Source: Marivita lacus
Lineage (GTDB): Bacteria; Pseudomonadota; Alphaproteobacteria; Rhodobacterales; Rhodobacteraceae
DNA: 64,000 nt
Direction of reading: 5' to 3'
Assembly (NCBI RefSeq): GCF_014637725.1
Contig: NZ_BMFC01000004.1
Coordinates: forward strand, 124,001-188,000
Part shown: positions 18,780-27,980 of the stretch, piece by piece
How positions within the stretch are numbered: the stretch's first letter is position 1
Layout of the letters: each line of letters starts with the position of its first letter
The notes under the pieces: model-generated
The model's database searches: none
Seen by the model: the letters and a program-made list of their open reading frames with translations, nothing else
Told to the model about the DNA's origin: nothing
Translations under genes and position numbers: made by a program

Positions 18780-18898
18780 TTTGCACAAAGGGGTTTGCAA
18801 CTTTGCAAAATCGACATTTGGCAAAAGAAACTCTGCATAATGGGGCGAGGTTTGCAAAAGTTTGCAAGATGGTAGCGCCGGAACTGCAAAGTTTTTGC
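18780..18898. promoter_or_regulatory. Cluster of TTTGCAAA boxes upstream of prpE (ScfR/PccR-type operators)
   Basis: TTTGCAAA or close variants occur at 18780-18785 (half site TTTGCA), 18794-18801 and 18802-18809 (paired), 18817-18825 (TTTGGCAAA), 18851-18858 and 18861-18868 (paired), with a further degenerate pair at 18884-18898. From the literature as I recall it, the short-chain fatty acyl-CoA regulator PccR of Rhodobacter sphaeroides recognises TTTGCAAA motifs in front of propionyl-CoA genes. The target here, prpE, fits that role. Confidence 0.75.
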
Positions 18899-18987
18899 GG
18901 CCTTCTGCCGCGCGATTGATCCAGAAGCTTGCCGCAGCGCTGCGCGCGGCGTACCCCAAAGGTCACAGGTCACAGGAGGAGATCGGG

Positions 18988-20880
18988 ATGGGCTATCAAG
19001 AGGTCTACGAACGCTGGAAAACCGACCCGGAAGGGTTCTGGATGGAACAGGCCGAGGCGATCGATTGGGACCGCAAACCCAGCAAGGCGCTGTTCGACAA
19101 GGGCAACGACCTGTACGAATGGTTTGCCGATGGCCTGACCAACACCTGCTGGAACGCCGTCGACCGCCATGTCGAGGCCGGGCGCGGCGGACAGGTGGCG
19201 ATCATCCATGACAGCCCGATCACCGGCACCCTGCACAAGATCACCTATGCCGAACTGCGCAACCGCGTGGCCCGCCTTGCCGGAGCGCTGCGCGCCAAGG
19301 GCATCGAAAAGGGCGACCGGGTCATCATCTACATGCCGATGGTGCCCGAGGCGCTGGAGGCCATGCTGGCCTGCACCCGGCTTGGCGCGGTGCATTCGGT
19401 TGTGTTCGGCGGGTTTGCCGCCAACGAACTGGCGGTGCGCATCGACGACGCCAAGCCCAAGGCGATCATCGCCGCGTCCTGCGGGCTCGAGCCGGGGCGC
19501 GTGGTGCATTACAAGCCGCTGCTGGACGGGGCCATTGATCAGGCCACCCACAAGCCCGACTTCACCGTCATCTTCCAGCGCGAGGAAGAAGTGGCCCATC
19601 TCGAAGAGGGCCGCGATTTCGACTGGCACGGCTTCCAATACGGGGTCGAACCAGCCGAGTGCGTGCCCGTCGAGGGCAACCACCCGGCCTATGTGCTCTA
19701 TACCTCCGGCACCACGGGCGCACCCAAGGGCGTGATCCGTCACACGGGCGGGCATCTCGTGGCGCTGAACTGGTCGATGAAGAACATCTACAATGTCGAT
19801 CCCGGCGACACGTTCTGGGCCGCGTCCGACGTGGGCTGGGTCGTGGGCCACAGCTATATCTGCTACGCGCCCCTGATCCACGGCAACACCACAATCGTAT
19901 TCGAGGGCAAGCCCGTGGGCACGCCCGACGCCGGCACGTTCTGGCGGGTGATCTCGGAGCACAAGGTGCGCAGCTTCTTCACCGCGCCGACGGCGTTCCG
20001 CGCCGTCAAGCGCGACGACCCCAAGGGCGAGTTCCTCAAGCAATACGACCTGTCCTGCCTGAACGCGATCTATCTTGCGGGTGAACGCGCCGATCCCGAC
20101 ACGATCGAATGGGCGATGAACGTCACCGGAAAACCGGTCTATGACCATTGGTGGCAGACCGAAACCGGCTGGACCATCGCGGGCATGCCTGCGGGGATCG
20201 AAAAACTGCCGGTCAAGATCGGCTCTCCGTCGGTACCGATGCCGGGTTACGACGTGCAGATCCTCGACGAGGCCGGACACCCCCTGCCGAATGGTGAACT
20301 GGGTGCCATCGCGGTCAAGCTGCCACTGCCTCCGGGCACGCTGCCGACACTATGGAATGCCGAGGACCGGTTCCGCAAATCCTACCTGTCGCGCTTCCCC
20401 GGCTATTACGAGACCGGCGACGCGGGCATGATCGACGAGGACGGATATCTCTACATCATGGCGCGCACCGATGACGTGATCAACGTCGCGGGCCACCGCC
20501 TGTCCACAGGCGGCATGGAAGAGGTGCTGGCAGCGCATCCGGACGTTGCGGAATGTGCGGTGATCGGCGTTGGCGACGCGTTGAAGGGCCAGCTGCCGAT
20601 GGGGTTTGTCTGTCTCACCAAAGGCGTGGACCGGCCGCACGAGGAGATCGTCAAGGAATGTGTGAAACTGGTGCGGGACAAGATCGGACCGGTGGCGGCG
20701 TTCAAGCTGTGCGCCGTGGTGGACCGTCTACCAAAGACCCGGTCGGGCAAGATCCTGCGGGCAACGATGGTCAAGATCGCCGACAGTGACGAATTCAAGC
20801 TGCCCGCGACGATCGACGATCCGGCGGTCCTCGACGAGATCAAGGTGGCGTTGCAGGGCATGGGCTACGCCAAGGGGTAA
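18988..20880 (+). CDS. prpE: Propionyl-CoA synthetase (acyl-CoA synthetase)
   Basis: A 630-residue AMP-forming acyl-CoA synthetase of the PrpE branch; activates propionate (and probably acetate) with ATP and CoA. The adenylation loop YTSGTTGAPKG is at about residues 237-247 and the C-terminal catalytic/acetylatable lysine lies in TRSGKILRA near 589. The typical PrpE N-terminus (GYQEVYERWKTDPEGFW) fixes the start, with AGGAGGA at 18974-18980. The upstream TTTGCAAA boxes suggest induction by short-chain acyl-CoA. Monocistronic, ending in palindromes at 20888-20964. Confidence 0.95.
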   Translation: MGYQEVYERWKTDPEGFWMEQAEAIDWDRKPSKALFDKGNDLYEWFADGLTNTCWNAVDRHVEAGRGGQVAIIHDSPITGTLHKITYAELRNRVARLAGALRAKGIEKGDRVIIYMPMVPEALEAMLACTRLGAVHSVVFGGFAANELAVRIDDAKPKAIIAASCGLEPGRVVHYKPLLDGAIDQATHKPDFTVIFQREEEVAHLEEGRDFDWHGFQYGVEPAECVPVEGNHPAYVLYTSGTTGAPKGVIRHTGGHLVALNWSMKNIYNVDPGDTFWAASDVGWVVGHSYICYAPLIHGNTTIVFEGKPVGTPDAGTFWRVISEHKVRSFFTAPTAFRAVKRDDPKGEFLKQYDLSCLNAIYLAGERADPDTIEWAMNVTGKPVYDHWWQTETGWTIAGMPAGIEKLPVKIGSPSVPMPGYDVQILDEAGHPLPNGELGAIAVKLPLPPGTLPTLWNAEDRFRKSYLSRFPGYYETGDAGMIDEDGYLYIMARTDDVINVAGHRLSTGGMEEVLAAHPDVAECAVIGVGDALKGQLPMGFVCLTKGVDRPHEEIVKECVKLVRDKIGPVAAFKLCAVVDRLPKTRSGKILRATMVKIADSDEFKLPATIDDPAVLDEIKVALQGMGYAKG

Positions 20881-20887
20881 GAACGGC

Positions 20888-20930
20888 GGATGCGTTGACG
20901 CATCCGGTTTTTCCGTTGACGGAAAAAACC
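20888..20930. terminator. Tandem TTGA-centred palindromes behind prpE
   Basis: GGATGCGTTGACGCATCC (20888-20905) and a second inverted repeat, GGTTTTTCCGT-TG-ACGGAAAAAACC (20906-20930), follow the prpE stop by 7 bp. This is the same two-part design as 14757-14796, with one centre base changed. The second stem with its A/T run can act as an intrinsic terminator. Confidence 0.65.
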
Positions 20931-20945
20931 GCGCCTGCGGCGCGC

Positions 20946-20992
20946 GTGAGGGCTCTGCCCTCACACTCCCGAGGTATTTTTCAACCAGAGAA
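20946..20992. repeat. Dispersed intergenic repeat, copy 1
   Basis: An 8-bp hairpin (GTGAGGGC-TCT-GCCCTCAC, 20946-20964) is followed by ACTCCC and the conserved tail GAGGTATTTTT, one variable base, AACCAGAGAA (20971-20992). A second copy with a different hairpin but the same tail is at 48849-48926. Located between the convergent prpE and degP. Confidence 0.6.
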
Positions 20993-21010
20993 GACCGGTC
21001 AGTCAAAAGG

Positions 21011-21036
21011 AAAGGGCGCCTCGTAGGGCGCCCTTT
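21011..21036. terminator. Hairpin terminator for degP/prpE
   Basis: AAAGGGCGCC (21011-21020) and GGCGCCCTTT (21027-21036) form a perfect 10-bp stem with a 6-base loop, 23 bp after the degP stop on the minus strand. Confidence 0.75.
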
Positions 21037-21058
21037 GTCGTGATCGTTTATGGAAGGC

Positions 21059-22528
21059 TCATTCGGCGTCGGCGATGTTCAGCGCGACGAAGCGGGGATC
21101 GCCAGCACGGCGCACCAGCAGAAGGATCGACTTGCGGCCTGCCTCTTTCGCCTCTGCGATCCGGTCTTCGAGATCGGTCAGAGCCAGCACCGGCGACTGA
21201 CCTGCTTCGGTGATCACGTCACCTGCGCGCAGACCCTTTTCGAACGCCTCCGTGGTTTCGTCCACATCCATCACGGCCAGACCCTTGGCGGTTTCTGGCA
21301 GTTCAAGCTGTTCCCGGATCTCGGTGGTCAGCGGGCTGAGCGTGAGACCCATGAGATCCATAGACTGCGGCGTGTCTTCGACGTCGGGTCCGGGCTGCGA
21401 TGCCGGTACGGAACTTTCGGCCTCTTCGCGGCGACCCAGTGTGACCATCAGCGTCTGGGTTGCACCATCGCGGTTGATGACGACACGGACGGCCTTGCCG
21501 ACCTCGGTGTTGCCGACCTGGCGCACGAGACCCCGTGTGTCTTCGACATCACGGCCATCGAAGCTGATGATGACATCACCCGCCTGCAGACCTGCGTCCA
21601 TAGCCGGACCTTCCGGCACGTCGGAAATGAGCGCGCCCTCGGCAGACGCCAGACCCAGCGCTTCGGCCATGTCTTCGGTCACGTCCTGAATGCGCACGCC
21701 AAGCCAGCCACGGCGGGTTTCGCCGAATTCCTGAAGCTGATCGATCACACGGGTGACGACATTGGACGCCATCGAGAAGCCGATGCCGATGGAACCGCCA
21801 TTGGGCGACAGGATCGCGGTGTTCACGCCGATCACGTCACCGTTCATGTTGAACAGCGGACCACCCGAGTTGCCGCGGTTGATGGCGGCGTCGGTCTGGA
21901 TGTAATCGTCATAGGTGCCGCTGAGCGCGCGGTTGCGGGCGGACACGATACCTGCGGATACAGAGAACCCCTGCCCCAGCGGGTTGCCCATGGCCATGAC
22001 CCAATCGCCGACGCGGGCGGTGTCACTGTCGCCAAAGGTGACGAATTTCAGAGGTGTGTCGCTTTCCACCTTGAGCAGCGCGATATCGGTGTTCGGATCG
22101 GTGCCGACGATCGTTGCGGGCAGTTCGAAACCTTCGAAGAATTCGATCAGGACCTCATCCGCGCCTTCGATGACGTGGTTGTTGGTCACGATATAGCCGT
22201 CTTCGGAGATCACGAAACCCGATCCCAGCGCCGAGGAGCGGCGGGGGCGATCACCCTCGCCGTTGCGGTCCTGGAAATCACGGAAGAAATCCTCGAAGGG
22301 GGAGCCTTCGGGGACGATGCCCTGCGGGCCGGTGCGGCCTGCCACGGTTGTGGATGTGGTGATGTTGACCACCGCCGGGCTGATCTTTTCGGCGAGGTTC
22401 GCAAAGCTTTCCTGCGCCTGCCCCATCAAGGATTGTGCAACGATGAGGATCATGGACAACGAGGTCAGCCAGAACATGCGCAGCGGCGTGCTCTGGTCCC
22501 GTTGAATGGTTTTTGCCTGAGAGGTCAA
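21059..22528 (-). CDS. degP: Periplasmic serine protease DegP/HtrA (Do family)
   Basis: A 489-residue Do-type protease with an N-terminal signal anchor (about residues 17-38), a trypsin-like domain with His in VTNNHVI (about 116), Asp in NTDIALL (about 146) and Ser in GNSGGPL (about 219), and two C-terminal PDZ domains (about 270-360 and 395-485). It degrades or refolds damaged envelope proteins. The start is TTG 22528 with GGAG six bases upstream, better than any ATG. It lies downstream of hflK-hflC-DUF2065 on the same strand, a conserved alphaproteobacterial arrangement for membrane quality control, although 151 bp separate it from the DUF2065 gene. Confidence 0.95.
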   Translation of the reverse strand: MTSQAKTIQRDQSTPLRMFWLTSLSMILIVAQSLMGQAQESFANLAEKISPAVVNITTSTTVAGRTGPQGIVPEGSPFEDFFRDFQDRNGEGDRPRRSSALGSGFVISEDGYIVTNNHVIEGADEVLIEFFEGFELPATIVGTDPNTDIALLKVESDTPLKFVTFGDSDTARVGDWVMAMGNPLGQGFSVSAGIVSARNRALSGTYDDYIQTDAAINRGNSGGPLFNMNGDVIGVNTAILSPNGGSIGIGFSMASNVVTRVIDQLQEFGETRRGWLGVRIQDVTEDMAEALGLASAEGALISDVPEGPAMDAGLQAGDVIISFDGRDVEDTRGLVRQVGNTEVGKAVRVVINRDGATQTLMVTLGRREEAESSVPASQPGPDVEDTPQSMDLMGLTLSPLTTEIREQLELPETAKGLAVMDVDETTEAFEKGLRAGDVITEAGQSPVLALTDLEDRIAEAKEAGRKSILLLVRRAGDPRFVALNIADAE

Positions 22529-22679
22529 GGGAAACTCCTTCGTCTTTGGTGCGGTTCAGCGCCCTGCACCTGTCTGTCATGCCTTCAATGTAGGTGCGCG
22601 GACGCAACACGCAAACAGGAAAGCTGCAGATCAAGTGCATGTGACTTGAACGTGAAAGGGGACGCCGGGTTCCGGTCGG

Positions 22680-22871
22680 TCAAAAGCTCTGCAATATCCA
22701 CAACATGGCCACGCCGGTGGCCAGAGAGGAGACGCCGATCAACCGCCGCATGTCCAGCGGCATGGCGCGCATCGCCTCAAGCATGCGCTCCAAAAGCGAA
22801 GGGGCCAGCGCATAGGCCAGCCCCTCGATGATCATTACAAGCGCCAGCCCGTGGATCACGGTCTCGATCAA
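22680..22871 (-). CDS. DUF2065 small membrane protein
   Basis: A 63-residue protein with two hydrophobic helices (about 5-22 and 44-61) matching the YjeT/DUF2065 family, which is regularly found next to hflC. Its ATG overlaps the hflC stop by 4 bp (ATGA), showing translational coupling. Function unknown; the association with HflKC suggests an accessory to the FtsH-HflKC complex. Confidence 0.85.
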   Translation of the reverse strand: MIETVIHGLALVMIIEGLAYALAPSLLERMLEAMRAMPLDMRRLIGVSSLATGVAMLWILQSF

Positions 22872-23899
22872 TTGGTCGCGTCCTCGGCCGGAGCCTGGTT
22901 TTCCAGCTCCTCTTCCAGACGTTCACGCTCGGCTTCGGGCAAGTTCGGCGAAATCGTCGCCTCGGGCGCCATGTCCCGCAGGCGTTCCATGTCGAACTCC
23001 TGTTCCTCGATCCGGCCCAGCCCCTCGGCGCGGATGGCACCGAACATCTGGCCAAGAAACTGGCTTTCCGGCGAGAAGACCAGCGTGGAATTGTCCTTGT
23101 TCAACGACCGTTCCATCGCCGCGAGCGACCGATAGAAGCCAAAGAACTCGGGGTTGGACCCATAGGCTTCGGCATAGATCTGGTTGCGTTCGGCATCGGC
23201 CTCACCTTGCGTGATGCTGGCTTCCCGCCGCGCGTTGGACACTGTTTCGACCACGGTCCGGTCGGCAGCCGCACGCACCCGCTGAGCGGCTTCGTTACCG
23301 CGGGCGATTTCGTCGGCCGCTTCGCGTTCACGTTCGGCTCGCATCCGGGCAAAGGTCGCTGCAAGGTTCTGTTCCGGCAGGTTGGTCTGCTTGAGGCGAA
23401 CGTCGACGATTTCCAGTCCGAGACCGGCCGCGCTTGTGCGGGCCTGGTCGCGGATGCGCAGGGCCAGATCACGCCGCTGCGGCGACAGGATGGTGTCTGA
23501 GGTCACCTGGTCGGCACCCAGAACTTCGCGGATCTGGGCGTTGAGAACCGAGGACAGACGATCTTCAGCAACCCGTGTGCCGCCGATGCCGACAGCCTGA
23601 CGGAATTGCACCACATCAGCGATCCGGTAACGGGTGAAGGCATCGACCACGAGACGGCGGTCATCGGACGGCGTGACCTCGATCGTGTCGGTATCGAGCG
23701 ACAGGATGCGGCCATCATACCGCACGACTTCCTGGATCACGGGGATCTTGAAGTTGAGGCCTGGCTCTTCAATGACTTGCTTGATCTGGCCGAATTGCAG
23801 GACAAGCGCCTTTTCGCGTTCATCGACGATGAAAATCGACGACAGCACACCGACAAGGGCAATAACGCCGATCGGAAGAAGGAAAGCGGATTTACGCAT
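22868..23899 (-). CDS. hflC: HflC, SPFH-domain modulator of FtsH
   Basis: A 343-residue prohibitin-type protein: single N-terminal membrane anchor (about 6-26), SPFH/band-7 domain (EREKALVLQFGQI onward), and a helical C-terminal part rich in Glu/Arg/Ala (about 185-255). With HflK it forms a periplasmic ring around FtsH and moderates its proteolysis. The start overlaps the hflK stop as TGATG. Longer than E. coli HflC (334) by an acidic C-terminal tail. Confidence 0.95.
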   Translation of the reverse strand: MRKSAFLLPIGVIALVGVLSSIFIVDEREKALVLQFGQIKQVIEEPGLNFKIPVIQEVVRYDGRILSLDTDTIEVTPSDDRRLVVDAFTRYRIADVVQFRQAVGIGGTRVAEDRLSSVLNAQIREVLGADQVTSDTILSPQRRDLALRIRDQARTSAAGLGLEIVDVRLKQTNLPEQNLAATFARMRAEREREAADEIARGNEAAQRVRAAADRTVVETVSNARREASITQGEADAERNQIYAEAYGSNPEFFGFYRSLAAMERSLNKDNSTLVFSPESQFLGQMFGAIRAEGLGRIEEQEFDMERLRDMAPEATISPNLPEAERERLEEELENQAPAEDATN

Positions 23900-25083
23900 C
23901 AGTTCGACCCTCCCGTGCTGGTCTGGCCGGACCGGCGCAGTTCATTGAGCGGCAGGTAGGGCAAGACGCCCTGCCCGTTCGAACTTCCGGCTTCGTCGAG
24001 AAGGATTTTGTCCATGTCTCCCAATGTCCGTTCGATTGTCTCGAGATAGAGGCGCCGTTGTGTGACTTCCGGTGCCTCATTGAATTCCTGAGCCACAGCG
24101 ATAAAGCGGCTGGCTTCACCGATCGCCTCGTTGACGACACGCGCCCGGTAACCTTCGGCTTCTTCGAGGATCTGGGCGGCAGCGCCGCGCGATTCGGCGA
24201 GAACGCGGTTTGCATAGGCATCCGCCTGACGCTGCAAGCGGTCGCGTTCCTGTTCGGCAGCCTGCACTTCACGGAAGGCGTCGATCACTTCGCTGGGCGG
24301 ATCGGCCGTATCGAGGTTGACCCGTACGACAGTGATCCCGCTTTGGTATTCATCCAGCGTCGACTGGATGTTCTCGCGCGCGGTGTCGGCGATCAGGCCA
24401 CGGTCGCGGTTGAGGATCGGCGCCAGGTTGGTTGCCGCGATGATTTCCCGCATCACCGCCTCGGACACCGCCTGCACGGTCACTTGCGGATCCCGCAGGT
24501 TGAACAGAAGCTTTGCGGGATCGCTGATATTCCAAACCACCTGGAAATTGATGTCCACGATGTTGGCATCCGTGGTCAGCATCAGACCATCGCCGCCGAC
24601 ACCGCCACGACCGCCGCCGCCGATGTTTTCGGTGCGTTCAGACGTGACGTTCACTACCTCGGCGGTCACGAATGGCCAAGGCGCAAAGTTCAGGCCCGGA
24701 TTGCCGGTAGAAGAATATTCGCCAAGGAAAAGCTCGACCGACTGTTCTTCGGGACGCACGGTGTAAAAGCTCGAAAACGCCCAGAGCGCGACCAAGCCCA
24801 GCGCGGCCAATCCGACCGTGCCGCGCGTCAGCTTGAAGCCGTCGCCGCCGTCGCCGCCGCCAGAGCCATTGCTCCCGCCATTGCCGCCACGGCCCCCCAT
24901 CAGAACGCGCAGGCGCTCCTGGCCCTTTCTCATCAACTCGTCAATTTCGGGAATCTGCGGTTGGTTGCCGTCACCGGGACGCCGCCCTCCCCCATTGTTG
25001 CCGCCGCGCGGGCGATCGTCGCCACGGTCTCCACCGTTGTTGCCGCCACCGCTGCCCCACGGGCCGCCACTGTTACCTGCCAT
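23899..25083 (-). CDS. hflK: HflK, SPFH-domain modulator of FtsH
   Basis: A 394-residue partner of HflC. The first 80 residues are the typical Gly/Asn/Arg-rich, disordered HflK N-terminus, followed by one membrane helix (about 88-108) and the SPFH domain (EEQSVELFLGEY onward) with a long helical tail. First gene of hflK-hflC-DUF2065, with degP further downstream. It starts 68 bp after the gor stop; an own promoter is likely there. Confidence 0.95.
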   Translation of the reverse strand: MAGNSGGPWGSGGGNNGGDRGDDRPRGGNNGGGRRPGDGNQPQIPEIDELMRKGQERLRVLMGGRGGNGGSNGSGGGDGGDGFKLTRGTVGLAALGLVALWAFSSFYTVRPEEQSVELFLGEYSSTGNPGLNFAPWPFVTAEVVNVTSERTENIGGGGRGGVGGDGLMLTTDANIVDINFQVVWNISDPAKLLFNLRDPQVTVQAVSEAVMREIIAATNLAPILNRDRGLIADTARENIQSTLDEYQSGITVVRVNLDTADPPSEVIDAFREVQAAEQERDRLQRQADAYANRVLAESRGAAAQILEEAEGYRARVVNEAIGEASRFIAVAQEFNEAPEVTQRRLYLETIERTLGDMDKILLDEAGSSNGQGVLPYLPLNELRRSGQTSTGGSN

Positions 25084-25151
25084 CTCGTCTCTTCCCCTCT
25101 CGGATCATTCCGTCTTTCGTTACTGCATACCTGTGGGCAAAGCTTGGAAAT

Positions 25152-26591
25152 TCAAGCCGTGCGCATCGGTTTGCGCATGGTCACGATTTCTTCAGACATG
25201 GTCGGGTGAACCGCGACCGTGCGGTCGAAATCCTCTTTTGTTGCGCCCATCTTGATCGCGATGCCCGCCATCTGGATCATCTCGCCCGCACCGGGCGCGA
25301 CGATGTGACAGCCCAGAACCTTGCGGGTTTCCTGGCTGACGATCAATTTCATCAGCACGCGGCTGGGTTTGTTGGCAAAAGCGGTCTGCATCGGCCGGAA
25401 CGAGGTGCAATAGACCTCGATCGGTTCCTGGTCGCGCGCCGCTTCCTCGGTCAGGCCCACGGTGCCCAGTTCGGGCTGGGTGAACACCGCCGACGGGATC
25501 AGCGCGTGATCGACCGGGGTCGGATTGCCGTGGAAGACGGTCTCGACAAAGGCCATCGCCTCGCGGATCGCCACGGGCGTGAGGTTCACGCGGTCGGTCA
25601 CGTCGCCGATGGCATAGACCGAGGGCACCTTGGTCTGGCTGTACTCGTCCACCTCGATCGCGCCGCCACGGCGCAGGGTGATGCCCAGATCCTCGAGCCC
25701 CATGTCGTCGCTGTTGGGGCGGCGTCCGGTGGCCAGCAGGACGCGGTCGAACACCTTGATCTGTCCGTTGGTCGATTTGACGCGCACCGGCCCATGCTGC
25801 GGCGCATCCTTTTCGGGCAGGGCAAACTTCTTGGCCTCGACTGGAACATCAAGCCCAACTTCGTCTTCGCCCTCGTAGCCTTCCATTTCGACGATATTGG
25901 TGCCGGTGTGCAGATCGACGCCCAGATCGCGCATGGATTCCGCGATCAGGCCCCGCGCTTCTTCGTCAAAGCCGCGCAGGATCTGCGCACCGCGATAATA
26001 TTGCGTCACTTCCACGCCCAGCCCGGCAAGGATGCAGGCGAATTCACACGCGATATAACCGCCACCGATGATCAGGATGGATTTCGGCAGCGTTTCGAGG
26101 TGGAAAATATCGTCGGACACGATCGCCAGCTGAGCGTTCGGCAGGTCGGGACGGATCGGACGTCCACCCGTGGCGATCAGGATATGCTTGGCGGTGACCG
26201 TCTCGCCGGTCGACAGTTCAACCGTGTGGGGGTCTTTCAGCCGCGCGCGGGCATCGTAGGTGGTCACCCCCGAGTCCGCGAGCAGCTTGCGGTAGACCCC
26301 TTCGAGCCGGTCCAGTTCCTTGTTCAGGTGGCCGGAAAAGGTCGGCCAGTCGAAACCCCGGTTCACCATGTCCCAGCCATAATGCGTGGCCTCTTCGACC
26401 ATTCCGCCATAGCCGCTGGCGAAGACCATCAGCTTTTTGGGCACGCAGCCCCGGATCACGCAGGTGCCGCCATAGCGGTCTTCTTCGGCCAGAGCGACCC
26501 TGGCCCCGGCCTCGCCTGCTGCCACGCGCGCCGCGCGCACGCCGCCAGAGCCGCCGCCAATCACAAAAAGATCGTAATCGAATGTGCTCAT
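25152..26591 (-). CDS. gor: Glutathione-disulfide reductase
   Basis: A 479-residue FAD disulfide reductase that regenerates GSH with NADPH. The FAD motif GGGSGGVRAARVA is at residues 12-24; the redox-active pair is Cys44 and Cys49 in GGTCVIRGCVPKK; the C-terminal HPTMSEE holds the catalytic His. The sequence around residues 172-210 (IIGGGYIACEFACILAG) is the NADP(H) domain. It follows rpiA by 127 bp on the same strand and may share its transcript. Confidence 0.95.
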   Translation of the reverse strand: MSTFDYDLFVIGGGSGGVRAARVAAGEAGARVALAEEDRYGGTCVIRGCVPKKLMVFASGYGGMVEEATHYGWDMVNRGFDWPTFSGHLNKELDRLEGVYRKLLADSGVTTYDARARLKDPHTVELSTGETVTAKHILIATGGRPIRPDLPNAQLAIVSDDIFHLETLPKSILIIGGGYIACEFACILAGLGVEVTQYYRGAQILRGFDEEARGLIAESMRDLGVDLHTGTNIVEMEGYEGEDEVGLDVPVEAKKFALPEKDAPQHGPVRVKSTNGQIKVFDRVLLATGRRPNSDDMGLEDLGITLRRGGAIEVDEYSQTKVPSVYAIGDVTDRVNLTPVAIREAMAFVETVFHGNPTPVDHALIPSAVFTQPELGTVGLTEEAARDQEPIEVYCTSFRPMQTAFANKPSRVLMKLIVSQETRKVLGCHIVAPGAGEMIQMAGIAIKMGATKEDFDRTVAVHPTMSEEIVTMRKPMRTA

Positions 26592-26718
26592 GGTCGGTTC
26601 CTTCTGATTGCGGGCTGAGATATTTCATATGCCGGCAGGGAAAGCCAGAGAGCGGCACCGCATTTCATGTGATGCGATGCCGCGCGCTGGGACATGGAAT
26701 TCGGGGCGAAGTGCGGGG

Positions 26719-27501
26719 TCAGATGTCTGAAAACAGATTCTCGCTCTCGGCAAGGTCGATGCGATCTTCGCTGACCGTGCCTTCATTGATGTCGCGGGTT
26801 TCGACTCGGCCATCGCTGTAGCCGATGATCACCTTGTCGCACAGATCGACGAACAATCCGTTTTCCACCACGCCCGGCATCTGGTTCAGCGCCATGGCCA
26901 GTTGGCGGGCATTGCCGATCCGGCTCAGGTGCAGATCGAGGATGTGGTTGCCCTCGTCGGTGACAAAGGGCTTGCCCCCGTTCATCCGCAGGGTGATGCG
27001 ACGCCCCATCACGTCGGCCGAGACCAGCAGTTCCTCGACCAGCATCTGGGTCGTGGTCCAGCCAAAGGGCACCACCTCGATCGGCAGGGGAAAAGCGCCC
27101 AGAGTGCCCACTTCCTTGGCGGCGTCAGCGATGATCACCACCTCTTCGCTGGCGGCTGCGACGATCTTTTCGCGCAGGAGCGCGCCACCGCCACCCTTGA
27201 TCAGGTTGAGATCACCGTCGAATTCATCGGCCCCGTCGATGGTGATGTTGAGCGTTCCGGCCTCGTCCAGTGTGATCACCTCGATCCCGAGGTCGCGCGC
27301 CAATTGGCCGGTGCGCGCGGAGGTCGGAACACCCTTGATGCGCAGGCCTTCGTCGCGGACGCGGTCGCCGAGGTGGCGCACCAGCCATGCAGCGGTCGAT
27401 CCGGTGCCCAGCCCGACGCGCATGCCGTCCTCGACCATGCCTGCCGCACGCTTGGCAGCGACGAACTTGGCCTTGTCGATGGGCGACAGATCTCCGGTCA
27501 T
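26719..27501 (-). CDS. rpiA: Ribose-5-phosphate isomerase A
   Basis: A 260-residue RpiA, interconverting ribose 5-phosphate and ribulose 5-phosphate in the pentose phosphate pathway. Conserved loops GLGTGSTAAW (30-39), DGADEFD and KGGGGALLREK are present. The ATG at 27501 fits the family length; a longer frame from 27531 adds ten unconserved residues. It lies between a small membrane protein gene (27625-27801) and gor, all minus strand. Confidence 0.95.
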   Translation of the reverse strand: MTGDLSPIDKAKFVAAKRAAGMVEDGMRVGLGTGSTAAWLVRHLGDRVRDEGLRIKGVPTSARTGQLARDLGIEVITLDEAGTLNITIDGADEFDGDLNLIKGGGGALLREKIVAAASEEVVIIADAAKEVGTLGAFPLPIEVVPFGWTTTQMLVEELLVSADVMGRRITLRMNGGKPFVTDEGNHILDLHLSRIGNARQLAMALNQMPGVVENGLFVDLCDKVIIGYSDGRVETRDINEGTVSEDRIDLAESENLFSDI

Positions 27502-27624
27502 GGGACGGCTCCTCGGGCAGTGCTGTCGCAACTTATAGGACGTCGCGCGGCGCGGTGCGAGACAGAATTCATACGGAAAGGATGCGCCAGCGCGACTATG
27601 TCAGCCGTGTCGCCCGCTGTTGGC

Positions 27625-27801
27625 CTAGCGATCCGCCTCTGCCAGATCGTTGGAGGGCACGGGCGGCAAGGGCTGACTGTCCACCACGGGCACCTTGGGC
27701 ATCATCACCGGATAGGCCATCGCCATCTGTGGCACAAAGGCCCACAGCACGATTGTCAGCAGCGCGAGGCCCCAGGCCAGTCGGTCAAGATAAGTCGTCA
27801 T
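27625..27801 (-). CDS. Small single-pass membrane protein, hypothetical
   Basis: A 58-codon frame not reported by a longer-ORF scan. It starts MTTYLDRLAWGLALLTIVLW, a convincing membrane helix (about 8-27), and ends with a Pro-rich, acidic tail after TAG at 27625-27627. AAAGGA lies six bases before the ATG. It is placed 123 bp upstream of rpiA in the same direction. No family is recognised; the case rests on the Shine-Dalgarno, hydrophobic helix and position. Confidence 0.5.
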   Translation of the reverse strand: MTTYLDRLAWGLALLTIVLWAFVPQMAMAYPVMMPKVPVVDSQPLPPVPSNDLAEADR

Positions 27802-27980
27802 CAGCAGTCCTTTCGCATCCTGTCTGCCAAACCCGTGCAGCTGTGTTGCAGCGTCTTTGCAGCAAATGAGCCAACATCCTGACCCACGCGGGTAAAGACC
27901 CGGTTAAGCGCATCGCTTTTTCGCTGCCACGCGCCGCTTTCGCTGCTTTCGACCGGAGCGTGCCGTTGTACATCTGGCGC

